From: Streptomyces sp. NRRL F-2580
Lineage (GTDB): Bacteria; Actinomycetota; Actinomycetes; Streptomycetales; Streptomycetaceae
Length of the DNA stretch: 64,000 nt
Reading direction: 5' to 3'
Assembly: GCF_000720115.1 (NCBI RefSeq)
Contig: NZ_JOIR01000022.1
Location: forward strand, 1 to 64,000
Shown here piece after piece: positions 51,050 through 59,663 of this stretch. Position 1 is the stretch's first letter; each line of letters begins with the position of its first letter. The notes under the pieces were generated by a model that saw nothing but the letters and a program-made list of their open reading frames with translations, did no database searches and was not told the origin of the DNA. The position numbers and the translations under genes are program-made.

Positions 51050-51457
51050 ATGGCTCATGTGCGTCAGACGGTCGGCTCGGGGTCTCCCCTGGAGCCGCAG
51101 ATCGGGTTCTCCCGCGCGGTGCGGTCGGGGTCGTACGTGGCCGTCGCCGGCACGGCCCCCATCGGGGACGACGGCTCCACCGTCGGGCCGGGCGATGTGT
51201 ACGCCCAGACGGTGCGGTGTCTGGACATCGCGGAGAGGGCACTGCGGGGGGCGGGGGCGTCTCTCGCGGACGTCGTGCGGACCCGCATCATGCTCACCGA
51301 CGTGACCCGGTGGAAGGAGGCCGCACGCGCGCACGGCGAGCGGTTCGCCTCCGTCCGGCCCGCCACCACCTTCGTGGAGGTGTCCCGGTTCATCGATCCC
51401 GAGTGGCTCGTCGAGGTGGAGGTCGACGCGGTGACGGCTGTTCAAGAGGCGGGGTGA
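51050..51457 (+). CDS. RidA family protein
   Basis: A 135-residue YjgF/YER057c/UK114-type protein. GFSRAVRSGSYVAVAGTAPI, YAQTVRCLDIAERALRGAGA, SLADVVRTRIMLTDVTRWKE with ARAHGERFASVRPATTFVEV and LVEVEVDAVTA are the conserved stretches, including the Arg (VRTRIML) and the Glu of the EVEVDA strand. It may hydrolyse reactive enamines/imines or be a diverged relative. Start ATG 51050. Confidence 0.9.
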   Translation: MAHVRQTVGSGSPLEPQIGFSRAVRSGSYVAVAGTAPIGDDGSTVGPGDVYAQTVRCLDIAERALRGAGASLADVVRTRIMLTDVTRWKEAARAHGERFASVRPATTFVEVSRFIDPEWLVEVEVDAVTAVQEAG

Positions 51458-51621
51458 GAGGTGCCGTTGCTGCGAGGGGAGGGCGCCGATGACGTGGAGC
51501 ACGTTCCGGATCGGCGGGGCCTGGACGTACGCAGGCTCGGTCGGCGCCCTGGAACTCCCGGCGGGCCCCGGCACCGCCGCCCGCGAGGCCTCTCTTGAGG
51601 TCGCGCGCCGAGCGGTCGAGC

Positions 51622-52461
51622 TCACTTCGTGACAGCGGGCTCCTCACCGAGCAGGCGGGTGCGGAACAGGTCGAGGACGGTGTCGAGCGCCTGCCGTGTG
51701 GGCTGTCCCGGCTCGTCGACGAGGTGCTCCGTCAGGACGGAGTGCGGCGGCAGGGCGCTGTCGCGGTTCGCGGCGCCGTCTTCGAGTTCGACGGCCACGA
51801 AGGCGTCACCGAGCTCGCGCCGCAGGTACGCGAAGCGGTCGCCGGGGACCAGCCGGTCCCCGCGGAAGCGCAGGCCCAGCACCTGGAGCCCGTCGCGCTC
51901 GCAGCGTCCGCGGACGACCGCGAGCTCCTCGGGGCTGATGTCGATGGAGCCGGCACGGCTCGCGGTGCACGCCAGCGGGAGCGAGGGCTGGGACAGCACC
52001 GGGGCGACCAACCGCTCGTCCGTGGCCATGGCCAGGGCGAATCCGCCGGTCAGGCACATGCCGACGGCGCCGACCCCCGGGCCGCCACAGCGCTCGTGCT
52101 CGGCGGCGGCCAGGGCGCGCAGCCACCGTACGACGCGCGAACTGCGTCCCGTGGCCAGCACGGTGAACTCACGGCTCACGCACACCTGCCAGAGCGACGA
52201 CGCCATGGCGCGGCCCACGGTCGGCCAGCCTGCGGCGCCGGGGCTCGCCTCACGGCCTGGCACGCCGAACAGGACGGGAAGTACGGCCGTGCAGCCGGTC
52301 GCCGCCACGCGTTCGGCGAACTCGATGACCTTGGGGGTGATGCCCGGGATCTCCGCCATGATGATCACCGCAGGGCCCGCGCCCTTGCGCAGGACCCGGC
52401 GGGTGGCGCCGTCGTGGGTGAACGTGGACGGTGTGAAACCGGTCAGGTCGTGGTCTGGCAC
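51622..52461 (-). CDS. Dienelactone hydrolase family protein
   Basis: A 279-residue alpha/beta hydrolase. VIIMAEIPGITPKVIEFAER is the oxyanion-strand segment with Glu, VGAVGMCLTGGFALAMATDE holds the nucleophile Cys (GxCxxG), and the Asp/His region is LRFRGDRLVPGDRFAYLRRE with PPHSVLTEH. The MCLTGG form is typical of DLH-like proteins in Streptomyces. Substrate unknown. Start GTG 52461 (VPDHDLTGF) has AGGAGC upstream; the frame open to 52530 lacks a site. Confidence 0.85.
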   Translation of the reverse strand: MPDHDLTGFTPSTFTHDGATRRVLRKGAGPAVIIMAEIPGITPKVIEFAERVAATGCTAVLPVLFGVPGREASPGAAGWPTVGRAMASSLWQVCVSREFTVLATGRSSRVVRWLRALAAAEHERCGGPGVGAVGMCLTGGFALAMATDERLVAPVLSQPSLPLACTASRAGSIDISPEELAVVRGRCERDGLQVLGLRFRGDRLVPGDRFAYLRRELGDAFVAVELEDGAANRDSALPPHSVLTEHLVDEPGQPTRQALDTVLDLFRTRLLGEEPAVTK

Positions 52462-52530
52462 GTGCCTGCTCCTTCGGTCGACTCTCCTGGGCCACCTTGA
52501 AGTTACCGATAGGTAGAGGCGGTTGGTCAA

Positions 52531-52882
52531 CTGGTGGCGGCTCCTCTGGCCGTGCGTGCCGGAATCGGCGCTGACAGGTCAGGACGAGAAGGGTGTGCGT
52601 TCCCCGGCGGCGAGTTTTCCGTGGCCGGGTTGCGCCCGTACAGGGGCCGCTTCGGGGCACGGCCCGCCGCCCATGTCACGGTCGCCATCGGTGCGGACGA
52701 CCCGAAGGCCTCCGCCCATGACCGTGCTGCGGTCGGCAGCCTGCTGCCTCTGCGCCGCGTGCGGCCGCGGTCCGGCTGGTGGTGCTGACGGAGGAAGGCC
52801 GGCGACCGCGGTTCATCGCGCGGCTCGGCGGCCCGGACGGCCGGTGAACACCGCCCGCCAGTCCCCCTGGCCCTGACCACAG
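52531..52882. other. 350-base gap with coding-like debris only
   Basis: Forward frames show short coding-like pieces (GGEFSVAGLRPYRGRFGARP; then, in another frame, VRLVVLTEEGRRPRFIARLG ending GPDGR at a TGA near 52846). They do not join into one open frame and no family was recognised. Probably gene remains. Confidence 0.3.
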
Positions 52883-53230
52883 TTAGAGGCTCGTGTGGCC
52901 GTTCGCGCTGAGCGTCGTCTGCACGGGGTGGGCCAGTACGGGGTGGGGCCCGGTCTCGACGAACAGGCGGTGCCCGTCCTCGACCGCGGCCCGCACCGCG
53001 TCGGCGAAGCGCACCAGCCGCCGCAGGTTGTCCGACCAGTAGGCGGCGTCGAAGGCGGCGCGGTAGCGCGGGTCGTCGGTGACGGTGCTGTAGAAGACGG
53101 CTGTCGGCCGCCGGCCGGTCACGGCGGCGAGCGCGCCGGCAAGGTCGGGCTGGATGGGCCATGTGGGCGGCGTGCGAGGCCACGTCCACCTCGATCACGC
53201 GGATGCCCACCCCGCGAGCGTCCCAGTCCT
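52883..53230 (-). pseudogene. Orphan fragment of a type I polyketide synthase acyltransferase domain
   Basis: Two frames give the second half of a PKS AT domain. The first has GIRVIEVDVASHAAHM (the VDYASHSxHV loop). The next has PIQPDLAGALAAVTGRRPTA, then VFYSTVTDDPRYRAAFDAAY with WSDNLRRLVRFADAVRAAV and HRLFVETGPHPVL. This is the FYSTVTG...LDAxYWxxNLRxPVRFxxAV...FVEVSPHPVL pattern. The catalytic GHSxGE half, KS and all other domains are absent, and a TAA at 52883 ends it. A remnant of a lost or rearranged PKS. Confidence 0.8.
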
Positions 53231-53441
53231 CGGCGGGTGGCGGATGCGGTCTTCGACGAGCGGGGCCTGCGACCCCTCTCCGCCGGCCAGTGGGCCGGCC
53301 GACCCGCCGCGGACCGCAGGCCGGCTCGCGGCCACCCGGGTGACCCCGCACCTGCCTACGGCCAGGTACCGCTGCGCCGCGTGCATGCCGCGCCAGGATG
53401 CACGGGCCGGTTCCCCGTTCCTTCGCGGCTGGAGTCTTTCA

Positions 53442-53717
53442 GTGCTCGAACGCAAGCAGCTCAAGAGCCGTACCCAGGTCACTTTCATCCTCCCCCATGA
53501 CGCTCCGGAGGGTCCCGTCAGCGTCGTCGGAGACTTCAACCACTGGAACCCGGCCGCCCACCCCTTGGAGCCCCGCGGCGACGGCACCCGGGCCGCAACA
53601 GTCACCCTCCCCGCCCACACCTCACACTCGTTCCGCTACCTCGCAGCCGGTGACCACTGGTTCGACGACGAAGACGCCGACAGCCACGACGGCACCAACG
53701 GCCGCCTCCACACCTGA
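53442..53717 (+). CDS. CBM48/isoamylase early-set domain protein
   Basis: A 91-residue single-domain protein, VLERKQLKSRTQVTFILPHD, then PVSVVGDFNHWNPAAHPLEP and TSHSFRYLAAGDHWFDDEDA. The VxVVGDFNxW...HP motif and FRYL...WxxDxxAD are those of glycogen-binding (CBM48/AMPK-like) domains. Stand-alone copies are common in Streptomyces next to glycogen genes but also elsewhere. It may bind storage glucan. GTG 53442 has a GGAG site; upstream frame is unrelated. The 327 bases that follow contain a small ctggcgcagggctgg duplication near 53750 and no gene. Confidence 0.88.
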   Translation: MLERKQLKSRTQVTFILPHDAPEGPVSVVGDFNHWNPAAHPLEPRGDGTRAATVTLPAHTSHSFRYLAAGDHWFDDEDADSHDGTNGRLHT

Positions 53718-54044
53718 CCACGGCCTGCCGGTATCAGCCTGGATCAGCTCTGGCGCAGGGCTGGCGCAGGGCTGGTCGCCGGACGCCGGCGAGCAGGAGG
53801 GGACGTACGCAGCCGGGGCGCAGCCGGGTACACCGCGCTCAAGGAGTTCCCCCTCCGACGTTCACGTTCACCTCACCGCCAGAAGGGCGGATCGGCTGAA
53901 GTACCGAAATCTCGTCGCCCGGCCGGCTGAGGCCTCTTCGGCACTCGCACCTCCTGACCGCGTCCTGACCAGACTGTGCACGGGCACGCTCGCCGCGTAA
54001 AGCCGCGGCGCCGCCCGTGCCCGCTACCCTGCCGGTGATGACAT

Positions 54045-55769
54045 ATGAGCCCGTTGATCCCCCAGGACCCCGAGACGCTCAAGCAGCACCTCGCACGTGA
54101 GGTGAGAGCCTTGCGGGAGGCCGCCCGTCACGGGGCCGGCGTCCGGCTCGACGAAGGCCCCGCACCGGCCGGGGCGGTCCCGGCGGTCGAGGGCGAGCCG
54201 TTCTGCTCGTGCGGTACGGGAGGGCCCGAGCACGGCTGTGGTGACGAAGGCGAAGGGCACGACCCGTGGGAGTGCGTCTGCGCGACCCTGCCCGCCATCC
54301 CGGTGTCGGCCGCGCTGCTCACGCCGGTGCGCGACGAGGCTGGGCGGACGGTCGACTTCACGGTCAAGGCCGGCAACCACGTCCGCGCGGTCGAGTGGCT
54401 GGAGGCTCCCGACCGCCAGATCGGCCGACGGCTGCTCGAAGTCCAGCCCGGGGCCGCGGTCGGCGGGCTCGTCGAAGCCCTGGACTCCGTCCTGAGCACC
54501 GGCCGCGCCCTCAAGGGGCACGCCCTGGACTACACGGAGCAGCGCAGCGACGGTCTGCACCGCACGAAACTGCTGTACGACGCCTCGTCCTGCGGCGGCA
54601 AGGTCCTGGCGACGTGGCGGGCGGCCCACAACCGCATGGAACTGCTTTCGCTCGACGCGCAGTACATCGCGTCCATGGGCTGGGGTACGTGGGACCTGCT
54701 GTCCGGCGAGGTCGCCTGGTCGGAAGGGCTGTCCTCGATCTTCCGCAACGATCCGTCCCGGCCCCTGTCGCTCGCCGAACTGTGCGACACGGTCCTCCTG
54801 GACGACGTACCGCGCTTCGGAAGGTTCCTGCTCGCCCTGGTCGACGGAGAGGAGCCGTCGGGGACCGAGATCCGTTTCAGCGTGCTCGGGGAGGTGCGCA
54901 CCCTTCATCTGGTGGGGCACCCCGTGATCGCGACCGACGGGCTTCCCTGGTCGCTGCACGTCATCGCGCGCGATCTGACGTCCCAGGTACGGAGCCGGCA
55001 GCGGCTCGCCGCGACCAGGAGGCAGTCGGACCGGCTGCGGGAGGAGGCGACCGCCGAGCGACGGGTCGCCGCTGCCCTGCGGGAGGCCCTGCTCCCCACA
55101 CACTCCGCCGAGCTCGCCCAGGCGGGCCTGTCCGTGGCGGCCGCGTACCTGCCGGCGGAGACGGACGCGGCGGTGGGCGGGGACTGGTACAAGTGCCGCC
55201 TGCTGCCGGACGGACGGATCCTGCTCGCCATCGGCGACGCCTGCGGCCACGGACTGAGCGCGGTCGCCCGGATGGCGCAGCAGCGGCACGCCCTCGCCGG
55301 CCTCGCCCACGCCCCGGAGACCCATGCCGGCCAACTGACCACCTGGCTCAACGAGCTGCTGTGCGCCGACCCGGCCGCCGAGACCGCGACCGCGATCATC
55401 GGGCACATCGACCAGGAGCGGCGGTTCCGCTGGGCGTGTGCGGGCCATCCGGCGCCGCTGCTGCTGCGCGAGGGAGCGGCGTCGGTGCTGGACACGGAGC
55501 ACCGCGGCCCCCTCTTCGGGCTGCTGCCCGGGCACGAGTACGAGACCACGACCACGGACCTCCTCCCCGGCGATCTCCTCGTGCTCTACACGGACGGCAT
55601 GGTCGAGCGCCGGGGCGAGGACATCACCGACAGCATCGACGTCCTGCGCAAGGTGCTGATGGGCTGCAGCGGGCTCGGCCCCCAGGACACGCTCGACCGA
55701 ATCATGGACGCATACGCGCCCGAGGAGCATGAGGACGACACCTGCCTGGTAGCTCTGGGCATCAGCTGA
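54045..55769 (+). CDS. PAS-PP2C (SpoIIE-type) serine phosphatase
   Basis: A 574-residue phosphatase. The N-terminal ~80 residues contain a Cys-rich stretch (FCSCGTGGPEHGCGDEG, then ECVC) unlike usual PAS linkers and possibly metal binding. A PAS-like domain (about 85-190), a second (about 205-320, YIASMGWGTWDLLSGEVAWS) and a C-terminal PP2C domain follow, with VGGDWYKCRLL, LAIGDACGHGLSAVA, LLVLYTDGMVERRGED and HEDDTCLVALG. It likely targets STAS proteins. Third such enzyme in the window; no STAS gene adjoins. Start ATG 54045, with weak ribosome site. Confidence 0.9.
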   Translation: MSPLIPQDPETLKQHLAREVRALREAARHGAGVRLDEGPAPAGAVPAVEGEPFCSCGTGGPEHGCGDEGEGHDPWECVCATLPAIPVSAALLTPVRDEAGRTVDFTVKAGNHVRAVEWLEAPDRQIGRRLLEVQPGAAVGGLVEALDSVLSTGRALKGHALDYTEQRSDGLHRTKLLYDASSCGGKVLATWRAAHNRMELLSLDAQYIASMGWGTWDLLSGEVAWSEGLSSIFRNDPSRPLSLAELCDTVLLDDVPRFGRFLLALVDGEEPSGTEIRFSVLGEVRTLHLVGHPVIATDGLPWSLHVIARDLTSQVRSRQRLAATRRQSDRLREEATAERRVAAALREALLPTHSAELAQAGLSVAAAYLPAETDAAVGGDWYKCRLLPDGRILLAIGDACGHGLSAVARMAQQRHALAGLAHAPETHAGQLTTWLNELLCADPAAETATAIIGHIDQERRFRWACAGHPAPLLLREGAASVLDTEHRGPLFGLLPGHEYETTTTDLLPGDLLVLYTDGMVERRGEDITDSIDVLRKVLMGCSGLGPQDTLDRIMDAYAPEEHEDDTCLVALGIS

Positions 55770-56177
55770 TGCCCGGGAGCGCATGACGCGTGGAAGGCGC
55801 TCGCGGCGGCGTGCGCACCCGTCCTGCCGGTCCGTCGGCGAGCAACGGGCCGAGACCGCGTGCGGCACCAGCCCCCCGCCCCCCGTCAACGACCGGGGGG
55901 CGCCCCCGTGACGGCATCACGCGGGCGGCTTCGGAGTGCGGGCGCCGCCGGCGGCCCCTGTGACAACCCTGGCTTCGGAACTCCACCACCGCACCGTCAT
56001 GCGCACTGCAACCGCGGGTACTGCTGCCTGGCAGTTCGTCTCTGCCAGGCCCTGCGGTCTCAGCTCGAACGGCGCCGGCGGTGGCCGCCCCGGGCTCGAC
56101 CAGCGTCCAGTCGGGCGACTAGGAACGGTGACAGCCGGGCACACCGTGCGCGAAGGCCCTCCGGGGCGCCCGCCGGC
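55770..56177. other. 408-base gap, no gene recognised
   Basis: Open frames exist on both strands but are basic, repetitive and without motif or ribosome site. I see no RNA gene or strong hairpin in it. Confidence 0.4.
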
Positions 56178-56627
56178 TCACCGTCCGGGCTGCACCCGTC
56201 GCAAGCGGGAGACGGCGTGCTCCCGGCCCGTCGAGCCCTCGCGGATGGCCTGCGCCCGGTCCATCACCCCCCACCCCGCGTCACCCTCCGCGTTGACCTC
56301 GTCGCGTGCGTCCCGCACGCCGTAGTGCCCGTAGAGCTGCTGCTCCTCCGACACGGAGAGCACGCTCCCGCAGTCGAGCGCCGCGCAGGGAGCCTGCTCG
56401 ATCATCGCCACCGGATACGGGACCACCAGGTGCCCGTCCTTCAGCTCCGCCTGGCGCAACGGGACGAACACCCCGCCCAGCCCCGAAGCCCTGTCGGTGA
56501 TCCGTACCCATTCGGGCCTGCCGGTGGTGTCGTCCACCAGGACGTACTCCACGCGGCCCAAGCGCTGCCCCTGGTCCGTGTGTGCCGCACACCCGGCCAT
56601 GGCCGCGAGCTGGTCCTGAGTGATCAC
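56178..56627 (-). CDS. PRC-barrel domain protein
   Basis: A 149-residue protein. The N-terminal half is a PRC-barrel-like fold: TDQGQRLGRVEYVLVDDTTG, RPEWVRITDRASGLGGVFVP, LRQAELKDGHLVVPY. The C-terminal half, with SVSEEQQLYGHYGVRD, is the tail often seen on Streptomyces PRC-barrel proteins (YYGxxD). Usually stress-associated; the exact role is unknown. GTG 56627 (VITQDQLAAM) has AGGAGC upstream. Confidence 0.82.
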   Translation of the reverse strand: MITQDQLAAMAGCAAHTDQGQRLGRVEYVLVDDTTGRPEWVRITDRASGLGGVFVPLRQAELKDGHLVVPYPVAMIEQAPCAALDCGSVLSVSEEQQLYGHYGVRDARDEVNAEGDAGWGVMDRAQAIREGSTGREHAVSRLRRVQPGR

Positions 56628-56778
56628 TGATGCTCCTTGCCTCACTGCCGAGCTACTGTCCCCCGTCGGCTACCCGCGCAAGCCGATCGGAAGCGCCGCG
56701 CCACCGTCCTCTGTGTACTGGCGGGTATCGACGGCGGCGAGGACGGGGTCCGGGGCCGGCCCGCCGTGGCGGCATGAA

Positions 56779-56811
56779 CGGGCCCGCCGCCCCCGTCGGG
56801 CGGCGGGCCCG
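56779..56811 (-). terminator. Intrinsic terminator, 14-bp stem
   Basis: CGGGCCCGCCGCCC (56779-56792) pairs perfectly with 56798-56811 around the loop CCGTC, 13 bases downstream of the IclR-like stop on the reverse strand. It ends the sigma-IclR operon. Confidence 0.8.
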
Positions 56812-56823
56812 CACCCTGCGCCG

Positions 56824-58527
56824 CTAGGCGGTCGGGGAGAGGACGGTGTCCTCCGGTTTGCGTGCCGTGGGCTGGGTGCTGCCGGCGACGATCAGGGCGA
56901 GTAAGACCGCAGCCGCCTCGCTCTGCAGGATCCGGGCGGCCTGCTTCAGCCGGCCGGGGTCGGGGACCGGGATGGACAGGGCCACGCATTCCGCGTTCGG
57001 GCCCGCGGTGATCGGTACGGCCGCGCACACCGTGCCGAGCGCGTACTCCTGCAAGTCGAGGAGGGGGGCGTTGGGCGGGCGCGTGTCGAGCTGATGGAAG
57101 AGGGCCTGCTCACTGGTGAGGGTGTGGGCGGTGAACCGGGTGAGCCGGTGGCGGGCCAGGTGGTCCTTCCTGTCGTCGTAGTCGAGCTGGGTCAGCAGTG
57201 CCTTGCCCACCGCGGAGGCGTGGGCGGCGGCGCGGAAGTCGACCCACTCGTCGACCACGGGGGTGCCGGGGCCATCGGCGTACTGGGTGATGGAGACCTC
57301 CCCGTCGGTGTAGCGGGCGACGTAGACGGCGGCGCCGACGGCGTCCCGCACCCATGCGAGGGTCTCGCGCAGATGCCCGCGGCCCTCTCCGTCGACCGAG
57401 TCGGCCAGGAGGAGGGCGTGGCCGGCGAGGTAGGCGTCCGGCCCGATCGGTGTGGCCAGGTTGGCGCGGATCAGCTGCTCCACCGCCCGGGCGAGGACCA
57501 GCTGCGGCAGGTTCGTCTCGCGGGCGATCTGGGTCAGGTTCACCCCGCCCGAATAGCGGTTGATGACTTCCAGGACGCGCAGCGCCTGGTGGACGGATTC
57601 CAGTGCGGCGGGCGCCGGGCGCCCTTCGGTGGTCCCACGGGCCGCGTGGGTCAGGTGTGGCTGTTTGAGTGCTTCGAGGGCCCACGCGTTCGCCTCCTCC
57701 GTCAGGTGGAGGGGGTTGAGCCGGGCGTTCTGGGCGACGGCGACCGCGACCTGGGGGCCGGGGGTGAAGACGTCCCCCAGGTCGGGGTGCTCCTCGTACG
57801 GGCGGGCCGTGAGGGCCTGGCGCAGTCGCGCGGGCAGCCGCAGCGGAGGCCGACCCGCCCGGCCCGGGCCGGCGGTGAGGGCGGTGAGGTCCTGGGTGGT
57901 GATGGGCGGCGAGGTCCAGATGACCGAGGCTTCGAGGGCCTCTTCGAGGCGTTCCGGAGCCGGCGGCAGGGTCGGCAGGTGTGCGTCGGGGGGCAGGGTC
58001 TGGGTCTGGTGGTTCCAGTAGCGGGCGGTCGCGACCTCGGCGCGGGCGAGGTGGTGGAGGTAGAGGCAGCGGGCTGCGGTCTGCGAGCCCGCCCCGGCCG
58101 CGTACTGGAACCAGAACTGCGCCGCGTCGGTCCGGTCGGCCAGGTGCAGCAGGCAGCCGAAGAGCAGCGCCGAGTCCGCGCCGTGCGGCCAGGAGTCGGC
58201 GTCCAGGGCGAGTTCGGCGAAGTCCCGGCTCTCCACGAGGGACCAGGTGAGGTCGTCCAGGCCGCGGGCGGCCCGCACGTGGCACGCGGCGTCCAGGACG
58301 AGGTCGTCGGTGGCGGCCCATGCCGGCTGCCCCCGTGCGGGCAGGGCCCCGCCGGCGGTGGCTCCGGTCGCCGAGCGGGCACGGTCGGCGACGATCCGGC
58401 GGGCGATCCGGCGCCGGGCCGCCCCCTCGTCGTATCCGGCGTACTCCTCCGCGAGTACCGTCGCGTCCTCCAGGGCCGCGTCCAGGTCGCACAGCGGCAT
58501 GTCACGGTTGCAGGGCATGTCGCTCAC
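56824..58527 (-). CDS. Large regulator with C-terminal IclR-type domain, cotranscribed with a sigma factor
   Basis: A 567-residue protein. The N-terminal ~280 residues are helical and Ala/Leu-rich, containing LFGCLLHLADRTDAAQFWFQ, YAAGAGSQTAARCLYLHHLA and SALLFG-type TPR-like repeats. About 330-390 is an IclR helix-turn-helix (VHQALRVLEVINRYSGGVNL, TQIARETNLPQLVLARAVEQ). About 400-560 is an IclR effector domain (AVGKALLTQLDYDDRKDHLA, RHRLTRFTAHTLTSE, ALGTVCAAVPI). The GTG 58527 overlaps the sigma factor's stop (GTGA) with GGAGAAGG upstream. The layout suggests that it modulates, or is produced with, the sigma factor. The combination is not one I know. Confidence 0.8.
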   Translation of the reverse strand: MSDMPCNRDMPLCDLDAALEDATVLAEEYAGYDEGAARRRIARRIVADRARSATGATAGGALPARGQPAWAATDDLVLDAACHVRAARGLDDLTWSLVESRDFAELALDADSWPHGADSALLFGCLLHLADRTDAAQFWFQYAAGAGSQTAARCLYLHHLARAEVATARYWNHQTQTLPPDAHLPTLPPAPERLEEALEASVIWTSPPITTQDLTALTAGPGRAGRPPLRLPARLRQALTARPYEEHPDLGDVFTPGPQVAVAVAQNARLNPLHLTEEANAWALEALKQPHLTHAARGTTEGRPAPAALESVHQALRVLEVINRYSGGVNLTQIARETNLPQLVLARAVEQLIRANLATPIGPDAYLAGHALLLADSVDGEGRGHLRETLAWVRDAVGAAVYVARYTDGEVSITQYADGPGTPVVDEWVDFRAAAHASAVGKALLTQLDYDDRKDHLARHRLTRFTAHTLTSEQALFHQLDTRPPNAPLLDLQEYALGTVCAAVPITAGPNAECVALSIPVPDPGRLKQAARILQSEAAAVLLALIVAGSTQPTARKPEDTVLSPTA

Positions 58528-59102
58528 TGGTCCTTCTCCTCTCCGGGGATCCAGTCCACCCCGAGCTTTCGGGACAGGTTTCGGCGCGCGCCGCGGATGT
58601 GCGAGCGGACCGTCGCGGGGGTGATCCCCATCATCCGGGCGACGGTGTCGGAGTCGTTGCCGAGGAGGAAGGCCAACAGCACGACGTCGTACTGTCGTTC
58701 GGAGAGGCCCGCGATCGCCGCGTACAGTCCGAGCTTCGACTCCAGCAGTTCCAGCCGCTCCCTCGAGGACCGGCGCAGGGCGGCGAACCACGCCGTCTCC
58801 ACCATGGCCACCTGACGGCCCAGGACCGCCAGCCGCCGTTCGACGTGCTCGCGCAGCACCGCCCACGCGAAGCCGTGGAGGCTCGCCTCCTTCAGCGCCT
58901 GGCGCCACACCTTCAGCAGGAAGGTGAACACGTCGTCGACGACTTCTTCGGCGTCCTTGGGGTTCCCGAGCTGCAGGTGGGCGTAGCGCAGATAGGCACG
59001 GTGCTGCTGGGAGTGGAACGCGGTGAACTCCACCGGAAGCACTCCGGCCAGCTCGCTGGAGACCGCCTGGTCCCCCGATGGATCGAATTCGCCTTCGCTC
59101 AT
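58524..59102 (-). CDS. Sigma-70 family (ECF-like) RNA polymerase sigma factor
   Basis: A 192-residue sigma factor. Region 2: FHSQQHRAYLRYAHLQLGNP, KDAEEVVDDVFTFLLKVWRQ, then LHGFAWAVLREHVERR. Region 4: GLSERQYDVVLLAFLLGNDS, DTVARMMGITPATVRSHIRG ARRNLSRKLG, with its HTH. Recognises an unknown promoter set. No anti-sigma factor gene adjoins it; instead, an IclR-like regulator overlaps it downstream and a small frame overlaps it upstream (ATGA). ATG 59102 has a GGGAG site; GTG 59114 is a weaker choice. Confidence 0.88.
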   Translation of the reverse strand: MSEGEFDPSGDQAVSSELAGVLPVEFTAFHSQQHRAYLRYAHLQLGNPKDAEEVVDDVFTFLLKVWRQALKEASLHGFAWAVLREHVERRLAVLGRQVAMVETAWFAALRRSSRERLELLESKLGLYAAIAGLSERQYDVVLLAFLLGNDSDTVARMMGITPATVRSHIRGARRNLSRKLGVDWIPGEEKDQ

Positions 59103-59257
59103 ACGCTCCCCCACGGCTGCTCATCGCTCCCCGCCGGGGCGGCGGGGACGGCCACGTCGGCCACTGCGACTACGGGAAAATCGACTACGGGAAACTCACG
59201 ACAACGGACCGCGATGGCGGCTAACAGCGCGAGGGCGACCGTCTCGGGAACATTCAC
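59099..59257 (-). CDS. Small open frame with a TTA codon, overlapping the sigma factor start
   Basis: A possible 52-residue product (GTG 59257) of composition VNVPETVALALLAAIAVRCR then EFPVVDFPVVAVADVAVPAA, with a hydrophobic N-terminal half and a Glu/Gln/Trp tail. Its TGA overlaps the sigma ATG (ATGA), implying coupling. Codon 11 is TTA, the rare leucine codon read by the bldA tRNA. The ribosome site is weak, and no family is recognised, so it may not be translated. Confidence 0.35.
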   Translation of the reverse strand: MNVPETVALALLAAIAVRCREFPVVDFPVVAVADVAVPAAPAGSDEQPWGSV

Positions 59258-59663
59258 TTCGGAGCGGAACCTTCCAAGTGGATCATGTGTAACCGGCGTG
59301 CCTGCCCCCGGACCAGCAGCCGCAGAGCGCCAGACGCGCTCCCACTCACCACCCCATCGGAAAACGAGCCGGATCGTGCAAGCCGGTCCCGGAAAATCTC
59401 CGGAAGGAAGCGCATCCGCCTCCACGCACGCCCCGGTCCGCCCGCGCACGCCCCCGGCACACCCGGCCGCGCCACCTCCGCCGACGTGCGCCCGCACGGG
59501 GTCCGCCGCTGTTTCTTTTCACACGATCGGATGTCGCTGCGGCCCCATCCGGTGGAACACGTCCCGACTCCCCCGTCACCGGGGCCGGATACCTGCATGG
59601 TGAGGCTCCCGGCGCGCCGGTACTCCCCTCGCGCGCCAGTCGAAGAGGAAGGGCCCCTAGCCG
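59258..59663. other. 406-base intergenic region, divergent promoters
   Basis: No gene is seen between the small sigma-leader frame and the GH15 gene. It should carry the promoters of both transcripts. A GH15 upstream site GAAGAGGAAGG at about 59641-59652 is a likely ribosome site. Confidence 0.4.

Noticed and set aside
54024..55889. A 621-codon reverse frame opposite the third phosphatase
   Set aside because: Antisense shadow with no recognisable motif.
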